Assembly (NCBI RefSeq): GCF_051521505.1
Contig: NZ_CP150356.1
Coordinates: 10,974,001 to 11,038,000 of the forward strand
Source: Sorangium sp025924095
GTDB lineage: Bacteria > Myxococcota_A > Polyangia > Polyangiales > Polyangiaceae
Direction of reading: 5' to 3'
DNA: 64,000 bases
The notes below the pieces were generated by a model, which was given only the letters and a program-made list of their open reading frames with translations, ran no database searches and was not told the DNA's origin. Within the stretch, counting starts at the first letter, position 1. Each line of letters starts with the position of its first letter. Of the stretch, positions 27,480-35,476 are shown piece by piece. The position numbers were made by a program, and so were the translations under genes.

Positions 27480-28133
27480 ATGTCATCCGAACCCGCCGCG
27501 AACCCGCCGTCCGCCGCTCAGGTCACTCCGGGCGGCCCGCCTCCCGGAGGTCGACTCGCCGTGCTCACCGCGTTCGCGGTGGGCGCCTCGTGGATCCCGG
27601 TCCCGGTCCTCCCCGATCGGATGCTCCTGCGCATCCGCGGGGCCATCGTCCAGGACACGGTCGCCCGCCACGGCCTCAGCCTCACCACCGACGCGCGCGC
27701 CCTGCTCATCCAGCCGGGCACGGATCAGACCCCGTTCCGCAAGGCCGCGCAGCTCGTCACGAAGGAGGTCCTCCGGCGGCTCAACCCGGCCCTCGCGCTC
27801 GCGGCGGCCGCGCGCGGCCTCGAGGTCTACGCCCTCGGCCACCTCCTGAACCGCTACATCACGCGCGTCCGGCGGACGAGCGCCGTCCGCATCCACGCCG
27901 AGGAGGCGCGCTGGATCCGCGACGCCGTCGATCGCGCCGTGCGGCGCGCGCTGTCCCCCTCGCTCCGCGCGAGCGTCACCATCCTGCCGAGCGGCGCGGA
28001 GGACCTGCGCGACGAGTTCACGCGCTGGATCGACGCGTTCCTGCTCGCGGGCGCCGCCGCCCCCGAGTACATCGAGCGCCGCCTCGACGCGGCCTTCGAC
28101 GAGATCGCCGCCGCCGGCCTCCCCCATGACTGA
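27480..28133 (+). CDS. Hypothetical protein coupled to proB
   Basis: 217 residues from ATG at 27480, unrecognised. The first ~25 residues are Pro/Ala rich; then comes a hydrophobic patch (LAVLTAFAVGASWIPVPVLP) too short and weak to call a membrane anchor with confidence. The rest is helical with many Arg and Asp/Glu. Its stop overlaps the proB start: ATG at 28126 lies eight bases before its end. It is therefore expressed with proline biosynthesis but has no evident enzymatic motif. Confidence 0.65.
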   Translation: MSSEPAANPPSAAQVTPGGPPPGGRLAVLTAFAVGASWIPVPVLPDRMLLRIRGAIVQDTVARHGLSLTTDARALLIQPGTDQTPFRKAAQLVTKEVLRRLNPALALAAAARGLEVYALGHLLNRYITRVRRTSAVRIHAEEARWIRDAVDRAVRRALSPSLRASVTILPSGAEDLRDEFTRWIDAFLLAGAAAPEYIERRLDAAFDEIAAAGLPHD

Positions 28134-29286
28134 GCACGAGGAACGCACCGCCGCGAAGGGCGCCGCCACGGGCCGCCACGCGGGCGTCGCCACGCCCGAG
28201 CCCGATCCAGAGGGCGCGCGCGCCGCGCTCAAGCGCTGCCGCCGCGTCATCATCAAGATCGGCTCGAAGAGCCTGTCCGGCGACGCCTGGGACCGGCTCG
28301 CCGTCGAGGTGGCCGCGCTCCGCGCCCGCGCCGGCCGGAACCTCGTCATCGTGTCGAGCGGCGCCATCGCCCTCGGCGTGGCGAAGCTCGGGCTGAAGGC
28401 GCGCCCGAAGGACATGGCCTGGCTCCAGGCCGCGGCCGCGGCCGGCCAGAGCGTGCTGATGCAGCGCTACGAGGAGGCCTTCGGCAAGGTGGGCCTGCTC
28501 GTCGCGCAGGTGCTCCTCACGCACGCCGACCTCGCGGACCGCACCCGCACAAACAACGCGAGGAACGCCCTCGCCGCGCTGCTCGAGGCGGGCGCCATCC
28601 CGATCATCAACGAGAACGACGCCGTCGCGGTCGAGGAGATCAAGTTCGGCGACAACGACCAGCTCGCCGCGATGGTGACCCCGCTCTGCGAGGCCGATCT
28701 CCTGATCCTCCTCTCGGACGTCGAGGGCCTGCTCGACGGCGACGGGCGCCGCGTGCCGTTCGTGCGCAGCGTCGCCCGCGAGGCGCGGCACCTCGCCGGC
28801 GCCTCGACCTCCGGCGTCGGCACCGGCGGCATGGCCAGCAAGGTGGAGGCCGCGCGCCGCGCCACGCTCGCGGGCTCGCACGTGGTCATCGCCGCCGCCC
28901 GCGAGCCGGGCATCATCACGAGCATCCTCGCGGGCGAGGACGTCGGCACCCTCTTCGCCGCCGTGCCGCAGCGGCTCAACGCGCGCAAGCACTGGATCGC
29001 CTACACGCTGCGCCCGCGCGGCGCGATCCTCGTCGACCGGGGCGCCGCCGAGGCGATCGCCTCGAAGAACCGGAGCATCCTCGCCGTCGGCGTCCTCGGC
29101 GTGCGCGGCACCTTCCTCCCGGGCGACGCCGTGGCCGTCTTCGACCCGGAGGGCACCGAGATCGCGCGCGGGCTCGCGCGGATATCCGCCGGCGACGCGG
29201 CGCGCATCGCGCGGAAGAAGCGCGACGAGTCCGGCGACGACGTCGTCGTCCACCGCGACGACCTCGTGGTGCTCCCGAGCGAGTAG
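28126..29286 (+). CDS. proB: Glutamate 5-kinase with PUA domain
   Basis: 386 residues; phosphorylates glutamate to glutamyl 5-phosphate, first step of proline synthesis. After a ~38-residue variable start comes the amino-acid-kinase domain: RRVIIKIGSKSLSGD, VIVSSGAIALGVAKLG, IPIINENDAVAVEEIKFGDN and ADLLILLSDVEGLLDGDG are all typical. Residues ~300-375 form the C-terminal PUA domain (RGAILVDRGAAEAI, FLPGDAVAVFD). Full length for the long ProB class. proA is not adjacent. The start overlaps the preceding hypothetical gene. Confidence 0.93.
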   Translation: MTEHEERTAAKGAATGRHAGVATPEPDPEGARAALKRCRRVIIKIGSKSLSGDAWDRLAVEVAALRARAGRNLVIVSSGAIALGVAKLGLKARPKDMAWLQAAAAAGQSVLMQRYEEAFGKVGLLVAQVLLTHADLADRTRTNNARNALAALLEAGAIPIINENDAVAVEEIKFGDNDQLAAMVTPLCEADLLILLSDVEGLLDGDGRRVPFVRSVAREARHLAGASTSGVGTGGMASKVEAARRATLAGSHVVIAAAREPGIITSILAGEDVGTLFAAVPQRLNARKHWIAYTLRPRGAILVDRGAAEAIASKNRSILAVGVLGVRGTFLPGDAVAVFDPEGTEIARGLARISAGDAARIARKKRDESGDDVVVHRDDLVVLPSE

Positions 29287-29426
29287 CCCCGCCGCCGTCC
29301 AGGCCGCCCTGTGGGTGAGCCGCCCCCCCGATCGCGCGTCCCTCGCACCTCGCGGGAACCTTCGCGCCGCCCGGCTGTCGCTCAGTCTCAGTCAGCAGTT
29401 CCAGTCTGCTTCCTGGAGGTCGAGTG

Positions 29427-29954
29427 ATGCGCTTCGGGTTGTTCGTCGCGAACGGCGTGGTGCTGGCGGGGGTCATCTGGACGGTCGGGCTCGGGCCGAG
29501 CGTCAAGGCGTCGCAGCTTCTGCCGCCGCGCGCCACGGCGGGGCTCGGCGAGCTCGCGGCGCTCGAGGCCCGCTACGCCGAGGGCCGGACGCCGGCGAGC
29601 GTCACCGCGCTCGCCGCGGCCTACCTGGAGCGCGAGCAGCCGGGCCTCGCCTCCTCGGCGCTCGAGGCCGCCCCCCGCGAGGTGCGCGAGCTCCCGGAGG
29701 CGGCGCACCTCTCGGCGCGCGCGCTGCTCCGCCGCGGTCGCGTCCACGACGCGCTCGCCGCGGCCGAGCAGGCCTCGGCGGCCTGCGCGACCGGCGGCTG
29801 CCCCGCGTGGCTCGAGGCGAAGTCCGAGCGCCAGCGCGCGTTCCTCGAGCAGCTCGTCGCCGCGGGCGTCGAGGATCCGCAGATCGACGCGACCGCCGTG
29901 CGCGCCGCCTACGAGCGCAGCGCGAGCGAGGTGCGCCTCGTTGCGATGCGCTGA
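29427..29954 (+). CDS. Membrane-anchored TPR-like protein
   Basis: 175 residues; ATG at 29427 has GGAGGT six bases upstream (a GTG three bases earlier is too close). One N-terminal hydrophobic helix (about 4-22) acts as signal or anchor. Residues ~35-145 are helical pairs with TPR character (LGELAALEARYAEG, HLSARALLRRGRVHDALAAA). No catalytic motif. It probably serves as a periplasmic or membrane adaptor; function unknown. Confidence 0.6.
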   Translation: MRFGLFVANGVVLAGVIWTVGLGPSVKASQLLPPRATAGLGELAALEARYAEGRTPASVTALAAAYLEREQPGLASSALEAAPREVRELPEAAHLSARALLRRGRVHDALAAAEQASAACATGGCPAWLEAKSERQRAFLEQLVAAGVEDPQIDATAVRAAYERSASEVRLVAMR

Positions 29955-30281
29955 ACGCAGCGCGCCGAGGGCGCGTCAGCGACGGCCGAGGCGACACGAT
30001 CTCGACGCGCGCGTCGGAATCGTTCTGCCCGGAACCAATCTATTCGGTCTGGCTGGACAGGGTGGCAGTCCGGCGGAAGGCGTCTGTGACAGCGCGGCGG
30101 CGCGACGGCGGCGCGACGGCGAGATCGACGATCGTTGAGGTCGTATCCAAGCTTGGAAACCCTGTCGATGTCGAATGACGGTCACCTTTTCATGTCGTAG
30201 CCTTGGGTCTTGTTCGGCGCGTCGACACCGGGGGCGCTGTCCGATTGAACAACCGGTTGCGCTTGGGAGGGTCTCCCTCAG
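29955..30281. other. Intergenic region before the trypsin-like protease
   Basis: 327 bp with no credible gene. The sequence becomes A+T richer around 30130-30260, the likely promoter zone for the protease. GGGAGG at 30265 is its probable ribosome site. Confidence 0.45.
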
Positions 30282-31163
30282 GTGGAACAGCCGCACGCTT
30301 GCACGCTGGGCGCCTTGTCGCCCGCATCGACAGGGTTGTACCGGCGCGGCGCCGTGGTCGCTGCCGCGCTCGCCCTCACCGCCGCCGCGGGCTGCGCGGC
30401 GCCGATCACCAACGCGGGGCTGCCGATCCCCGCGGCGAAGCCGGGCCAGGAGCAGCGCCCGTTCCAGCTGCGGCCTCCGTTCGAGCTGGCGACGAACGAG
30501 GACGCGATCGTGCGGATCGTCACCGACGTGACCTGCACGGGGACGCTCATCACCGAGGACCTGGTGCTCACCGCGCACCACTGCGTCGCGGCGCGCGACG
30601 AGAACGGCAGGACGCTGCGCCGCGATCAGGAGCCCGAGGCCATCTCGATCGAGCTCGGGGGCGACCACCTGCCCTGGGGCGACGTCTCGGTCCGCGCGGT
30701 GGTGTCGCCGGACTGCGGGTACACGTCGGGCGAGGGCGACATCGCCATCCTCGTGCTGTCGCGCCGCCTGATCGGGATCCCGACCCTCGCGCCGCGGATC
30801 GAGGCGGTGCCCGGGTCCAGCGAGTACGTGACGCCGTACGGCTTCGGCCGCTGCGCGCTCTCGCGCTCCCCGGTCCACCTCGTGCCGCGGCCGGGCGGCA
30901 CGATCGACACGGTGGGCCCCGGGCACTTCGTCGCGACCGCCTCGATCTGCCCCGGCGACTCGGGGGGGCCTGCGCGCAGCGACATGGGGGGCGACGTCGT
31001 CGGCGTGATCTCGTCGAGCGTGATGGACGGCGACGAGATCACGACCGGCACCTCGTACTTCAGCCGCCTCGACGTGTGGCCCGAGCTGTTCTCCGCCGCC
31101 CGCGAGATCGCGGCGGGCGCGAGCCCGAGCGAGCTGCCGCCGTACCGGAGCTGCCTGCGTTGA
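30282..31163 (+). CDS. Trypsin-like serine protease lipoprotein
   Basis: 293 residues from GTG at 30282; TTG at 30336 would give a tighter signal peptide and is a possible alternative. Signal sequence ends TAAAGC (Cys38). Chymotrypsin-family triad: His100 in LTAHHC, Asp in EGDIAIL, Ser in CPGDSGGP. Four further cysteines suggest disulfides. As a lipoprotein it is probably tethered in the envelope or on the surface. It is a different subfamily from the MYXO-CTERM protease at 43747. Confidence 0.85.
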   Translation: MEQPHACTLGALSPASTGLYRRGAVVAAALALTAAAGCAAPITNAGLPIPAAKPGQEQRPFQLRPPFELATNEDAIVRIVTDVTCTGTLITEDLVLTAHHCVAARDENGRTLRRDQEPEAISIELGGDHLPWGDVSVRAVVSPDCGYTSGEGDIAILVLSRRLIGIPTLAPRIEAVPGSSEYVTPYGFGRCALSRSPVHLVPRPGGTIDTVGPGHFVATASICPGDSGGPARSDMGGDVVGVISSSVMDGDEITTGTSYFSRLDVWPELFSAAREIAAGASPSELPPYRSCLR

Positions 31164-31235
31164 CGGGGCCGCGGCGTCCGCGAGCTCGCCTTGCTCGCCG
31201 CCCGCGGCCGCCGCTGCGCTAGGCTGCGGGGCCGC

Positions 31236-31874
31236 ATGCGGAAGCTGTTCAACGGGCTGCTCTGGATCGTGGGGACCTTGCTGGTGATCGGCGTCGTGCT
31301 CCGCGCGCTCGTCCTCGACGTCTGGACGGTGCCGAACGACCCGAGCCTCGGCGCCTCGATCGCGCCGAGCCTCGCCCCGGGCGACGTGGTCGTCGTGCTG
31401 ACGCGGGGCACACCCGGCTTCGGCGAGCTGGTGCGGTGCCCGGATCCCGAGACCCCCGACAGCCACATCGTGGGCCGGATCGCGGGCGTGCCGGGCGACA
31501 CGGTCGAGGTCGACCACAGCGCCCTCGTCGTGAACGGGCAGCGCTACGAGGCCGAGGTCGCGTGCACCGAGCCGAAGCTGAGCATCGCCGACCCGGCCAC
31601 GGGCAACGCGGTCCCGATCTCGTGCGACATGGTGATGATGGGCCCCGGGCTTCACCTGCGGGCGACGGGGCGCAAGCCTCCGCGCGAGCGCCGCCACCGC
31701 GTGGAGGTGCGGCCCGACACGGTCTTCCTGCTGAGCGACAACCGGAGCTACCACGACGACTCGCGCGACTTCGGCCTGCAGCCGCGCGCCGCGTGCAGCC
31801 AGCGGATCGTCTTCCGTCTGCTGGGCGCCGGGGGCTGGGGCGACGACGAGCGCCGCTTCACCTTCGTGCGCTGA
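31236..31874 (+). CDS. Signal peptidase I-like protein lacking the usual lysine
   Basis: 212 residues from ATG at 31236. An N-terminal membrane helix (about 8-27) is followed by the S26 fold: VPND...GASIAPSLAPGD carries the likely nucleophile Ser41 (the equivalent of SGSMxPTL), and LSDNRSYHDDSRDFG matches box E. Box D should read KRVxGxPGD; here it is GRIAGVPGD (residues 80-88), so the general-base Lys is replaced by Gly. It may be inactive, use another residue, or be a specialised paralogue. The protein ends 4 bp before a 20-bp tandem repeat region. Confidence 0.7.
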   Translation: MRKLFNGLLWIVGTLLVIGVVLRALVLDVWTVPNDPSLGASIAPSLAPGDVVVVLTRGTPGFGELVRCPDPETPDSHIVGRIAGVPGDTVEVDHSALVVNGQRYEAEVACTEPKLSIADPATGNAVPISCDMVMMGPGLHLRATGRKPPRERRHRVEVRPDTVFLLSDNRSYHDDSRDFGLQPRAACSQRIVFRLLGAGGWGDDERRFTFVR

Positions 31875-32189
31875 CGGCCCCGGCGGCCCCGCGACCGCGC
31901 CGGCGGCCCCGCGACCGCGCCGGCGGCCCCGCGACCGCGCCGGCGGCCCGCTCGACGGAGCGTCTTCCAGGCAGAAGTCCCGGATCTGCGTCAGCTCGTG
32001 CTTGACCCCTCCGCTCTTCGACGTCTAGAACCGTGGTTCTCTCCACCCGGGTCATGGATCCAGCGCGAGCAGCGGGCCGGGTCCCGCGCCCGGGCTCGCT
32101 TCATCGGTCGGAGGTCCGCCCAGGCGGCCTTCCACTGGCGCGGGTCGGAGAACCGCGATCCGCGGTCCTCCAATGCACCGAGGAGACGT
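31875..32189. other. Intergenic region with tandem repeat, before the FHA gene
   Basis: 315 bp. It contains the 20-bp repeat at 31881-31949. The open frame through its second half lacks a start with a ribosome site until TTG 32190, so it is treated as untranslated leader. Confidence 0.5.
31881..31949. repeat. 20-bp tandem repeat
   Basis: Three exact units of CGGCGGCCCCGCGACCGCGC and nine bases of a fourth, directly downstream of the signal-peptidase-like gene. Confidence 0.9.
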
Positions 32190-33260
32190 TTGCACACAGA
32201 ACAGCACGAGATTGGCATCGTCTGTGGCCAGTGCGACCTGTGGAGCCCGATGGGCACCGCGCGTTGTGCTGAGTGCGCGAACGACTTGGCCCTGTTCACG
32301 CCGCGCCGGGCGAGCCCGCAGGCCGTATCGGTCCGGCGCTCTCCGACGCCCGCCGCCGGCAGCGGGAGCGTGAGGGCGGAGGCCCGGCTCGACCCGACGA
32401 GCTCGCGCGGCGCGGGGCGGAGCCCCAAGACCACCTCGTCCAAAGGCGAATTTGCCGAACTCTCCCAGGAGGAGCTGATGGAGCAAGCCCGTAACTACGT
32501 CTGCCGTTCCTGCTCGAGCGGAGTTCCCTCGGGCCACAAGTTCTGCGGGAGGTGCGGAACGGCGGTCCCGCCCGAGATCCTCAACGCGCAGACGCTGTTC
32601 TTCGGGGACATGCAGAACCCGGCGAAGGCGAAGCTGATCCTCATCCGTGGCGAGGGCATGGACGGCCTCTCCTTCCACCTCAAGGCCGAGCAGCACATCG
32701 TCGGCCGCAACGGGCAGCTCGTCTTCCCGGACGATCCGTTCGTCTCGCCGAAGCACGCGAACTTCTTCTACCGCGACGGCAAGCTTGTCGTGCGCGACGA
32801 GGGCTCGCTGAACGGCGTGTACATCCGCGTGCGCGGCACGATCGACATCACGCCGGGCGACACATTCCTCGCGGGCGAGCAGCTCTTCCGGCTCGATCCG
32901 ACGCCGCGCGCCTCGGACGGCCAGGACACGGACGGGACCTTCTTCTACTCCTCGCCCAAGCACCCGAGCCCGTTCCGTCTCACGCAGGTGCTCCAGGGCG
33001 GCGCGGTCGGCATGACCGTGTGCGCGCGCGGCAGCTCGCTGCAGATCGGGCGCGAGGGCGGCGACCTGAACTTCCCCGTCGACCTGTACATGTCGGGCTC
33101 GCACTGCCGCCTCGAGGAGCACAACGGCAAGTTCACGCTGACCGACCTCAACAGCCGCAACGGCACGTACGTGCGCATCAAGAGCGAGCGCGAGCTCGCC
33201 CACGGCGACTACCTCTTCATCGGCCGCAAGCTCCTGCGCGTCGAGCTCAACACGAACTAG
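32190..33260 (+). CDS. Double zinc-ribbon, double FHA-domain protein
   Basis: 356 residues from TTG at 32190, preceded by AGGAG (32181); longer frames lack a start site. The first ribbon is CGQC...CAEC (about 11-28), the second CRSC...CGRC (about 107-125). FHA domain 1 includes HIVGRNGQLVFPDDPFVSPKH and EGSLNGVYIRV; FHA domain 2 includes LQIGREGG, SGSHCRL and DLNSRNGTYVRI, all with the Arg, Ser-x-x-His and Asn-Gly pattern for phosphothreonine binding. FHA proteins regulate type VI secretion by phosphothreonine signalling. The DUF2169 and VgrG genes follow on the same strand, so this is the likely link here. Confidence 0.85.
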   Translation: MHTEQHEIGIVCGQCDLWSPMGTARCAECANDLALFTPRRASPQAVSVRRSPTPAAGSGSVRAEARLDPTSSRGAGRSPKTTSSKGEFAELSQEELMEQARNYVCRSCSSGVPSGHKFCGRCGTAVPPEILNAQTLFFGDMQNPAKAKLILIRGEGMDGLSFHLKAEQHIVGRNGQLVFPDDPFVSPKHANFFYRDGKLVVRDEGSLNGVYIRVRGTIDITPGDTFLAGEQLFRLDPTPRASDGQDTDGTFFYSSPKHPSPFRLTQVLQGGAVGMTVCARGSSLQIGREGGDLNFPVDLYMSGSHCRLEEHNGKFTLTDLNSRNGTYVRIKSERELAHGDYLFIGRKLLRVELNTN

Positions 33261-33309
33261 TGCCGCCCGCCCGCGCGCGGCCGCGCCGGAGCGCTCTCCT
33301 CCGGGGGGC

Positions 33310-35025
33310 GTGTCGCCCGTGACCTCCGCGCGCTGGCCGCTCGACGTCTTCCGCGCCGGACCGGTCGCCGCGGGCGCGAAGCTGTGGCGCAGCCGTGGCC
33401 AGCTCCACGTGACGCTCCTCGCCAAGGCCACCTTCGCGATGGTGCCGGGCGGCGACGCGCGGCGGATCGAGCCGCTGGAGGTGATCCGGAGCGAGGCCTA
33501 CACGCGCGGCCACCCGATGAAGCCGCTCCTCGCGACGAGCGAGCTCGCGCCGTGGCTGGAGCGCGCGGAGGTGGTGCTCACGGGGCACGCGTGGGCGCCG
33601 GGCGGGGCGCCGGTGCGGCGGATGCCGGTGCGGCTCGCGGTCCTGCGCGGAGCGGCGGCGCTCGTCGACAAGCGCCTCGAGGTCGTGGGCGATCGGGCGG
33701 CCTCGATGGGGTCGCCGGCTCCGGAGCCCGAGCCGTTCGTGAAGATGCCGATCGAGTACCAGCGCGCCTGGGGCGGGCCCGGCGATCCGGACAACCCCTT
33801 CGGCGTCGGCGCGTTCGAGGACACGGGCGGCGCGATCGCGCTGCCCAACCTGCTGCCGCCCGGCGGGCGGCGCGCGTCGATCGGGCTCGGGCCCATCCCG
33901 TCCATCGTGCCGAGCCGGGCGCGCCTGCTCCGCGGCCTGGCGCGCGGGGAGCTGGAGGGGATCGCGTCGATCCCGGAGGATTTCGACTGGTCGTACTTCC
34001 AGTCGGCGCCGCTGGATCAGCGCTTCGACCGGGTGCTCGGCGGCGAGGAGATCGTGCTGGAGGGCCTGAGCCCGCGTCACCCGACGCTCGCCACGCGCCT
34101 GCCGGCGCTGCGGGCGCTCGCGACGATTCACCTGCCGAACGGCGCGCAGCGCTGGTTGTCGCTCCCGGGCGACATGCTGATCGTGCACTCCGACGCCGCG
34201 CGCTGCGCGGTGGTCTTCCGCGGGAGCTTCCAGGTGGCCTCGGAGGAGGCGCTCTCGGCGCTGCGCGTCGCGGTGGGCGTGGAGGCAGGGGGCCAGCCGG
34301 TGCCGTGGCCGAGCCTCGCCGAGGTGCTCGCGGGCGCGCCGCTCGCGGAGGCGGCGCCGGAGACCGTGAAGCTGACGGACTGGAGCACGACGGTGACCCT
34401 CGACGACGAGGACATCGTGGACGCGCCGGAGAGCGTGGCGGCCGTGCGACAGCCTCCGCTCGGGAGCACGCAGCCGGTCGCGGGCGCGCACCCGCTCGAG
34501 CGCACGTTCTCGCTCGATGACACGCTGCCGCCGGGGAGCGAGGCGCGATCACGCGCGGCGCAGGCAGCGCTCCCGCCCGCGGCGCGGATCCGGGGTGAGG
34601 GCCATCACGACGCGGTGCGCGCGCCGTTTCGGATCGCGCCGCCGGGGGAACGGAGCGCGCGGGAGCGCGGCGAGCCCCCGGGCGCGCCGTGGTCGGAGGG
34701 CAGCGCGACGGCGATCCCGGTGCCCGCGTCACCGCTGGAGGGCACGGTCGATCTGCGGGTGCCGAGCGCGGCGCCTGCGGCGGATGCGGCGCCTGCCGAT
34801 GTCGCGGCGCCCATGCCTGCCGCCGTCGCGGCGCCCACGCCTGCGCCCATCGCGGCGCCTGCGCCTGCGCCCGTCGCGGCGCCTGCCCCCGTCGCGGCGC
34901 CTGCGCATGCCCCCGTCGCGGCGCCTGCCCCCGTCGCGGCGCCTGCCCCCGTGGCGGCGCCCGTGCGGAAGCAGGAGCGGCCCGATCTCGTCGGCAGCCT
35001 GTACAGGCGCTTCCGCAAGGACTGA
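33310..35025 (+). CDS. DUF2169 protein, type VI secretion associated
   Basis: 571 residues from GTG at 33310. Residues ~10-340 match DUF2169, including GQLHVTLLAKATFAM, YTRGHPMKP and YQRAWGGPGDPDNPFGVG. Genes of this family lie next to VgrG and PAAR genes and are thought to act as adaptors that load effectors on the spike (family knowledge). Residues ~380-560 are low complexity, ending in repeated VAAPAP units encoded by DNA repeats at about 34800-34965. It follows the FHA gene by 49 bp and precedes VgrG, with an antisense gene fragment between. Confidence 0.82.
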   Translation: MSPVTSARWPLDVFRAGPVAAGAKLWRSRGQLHVTLLAKATFAMVPGGDARRIEPLEVIRSEAYTRGHPMKPLLATSELAPWLERAEVVLTGHAWAPGGAPVRRMPVRLAVLRGAAALVDKRLEVVGDRAASMGSPAPEPEPFVKMPIEYQRAWGGPGDPDNPFGVGAFEDTGGAIALPNLLPPGGRRASIGLGPIPSIVPSRARLLRGLARGELEGIASIPEDFDWSYFQSAPLDQRFDRVLGGEEIVLEGLSPRHPTLATRLPALRALATIHLPNGAQRWLSLPGDMLIVHSDAARCAVVFRGSFQVASEEALSALRVAVGVEAGGQPVPWPSLAEVLAGAPLAEAAPETVKLTDWSTTVTLDDEDIVDAPESVAAVRQPPLGSTQPVAGAHPLERTFSLDDTLPPGSEARSRAAQAALPPAARIRGEGHHDAVRAPFRIAPPGERSARERGEPPGAPWSEGSATAIPVPASPLEGTVDLRVPSAAPAADAAPADVAAPMPAAVAAPTPAPIAAPAPAPVAAPAPVAAPAHAPVAAPAPVAAPAPVAAPVRKQERPDLVGSLYRRFRKD

Positions 35026-35029
35026 GCCG

Positions 35030-35422
35030 GAACGCGCGGTGCTCACCGATTCAGCCGACGAGACGCTGGAGCAGAGGTTCTTCACGTTGGTGCAGAACAT
35101 GGAGAGCTCCTGCCGGTTGGTCAGGTTGAGCTCGGCCTTGGGGCCCATGTCGATCGACACCGCCGCGGTGAGCGAGACCTCGAGCAGGGCCACGATCGTC
35201 AGCTCGACAAGGCCGCCAAGCGTGACCTCCTCGGTGGCGCCGACGGTGATCGACGCCGGCTCGCCTCCGGCGCGCCCGGGCTTCCGGCGAGGCCCGGGGC
35301 CTTGACCGCGCCGAGGCGCAGATAGGAGCCCATCGCCGCGGCCTCGGCCCCGGCGTGTTGAAGTTCGGGACCTCGATGAGGAGGTACTTCCCGCGGATAC
35401 CGTCACCCTCGTGCGTACCCAT
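35030..35422 (-). pseudogene. Inverted, frameshifted fragment resembling a VgrG C-terminal region
   Basis: Read on the minus strand, three frames in turn give coherent protein. The first gives GTHEGDGIRGKYLLIEVPNF; the second AMGSYLRLGAVKAPGLAG; the third SITVGATEEVTLGGLVELTI and then MGPKAELNLTNRQELSMFC. At least two indels separate them. The strand-rich pattern resembles the region that follows the gp5-like part of long VgrG proteins. The VgrG at 35477 ends abruptly just where such a region would begin. No intact start or end is seen, and the fragment runs into the DUF2169 3' end. The VgrG assignment is inference. Confidence 0.5.
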
Positions 35423-35476
35423 GCGTGCCTCCGCATCGGGTACGGTAACAGGCGAGCCGCGGAGGAGGCGCTAAGG

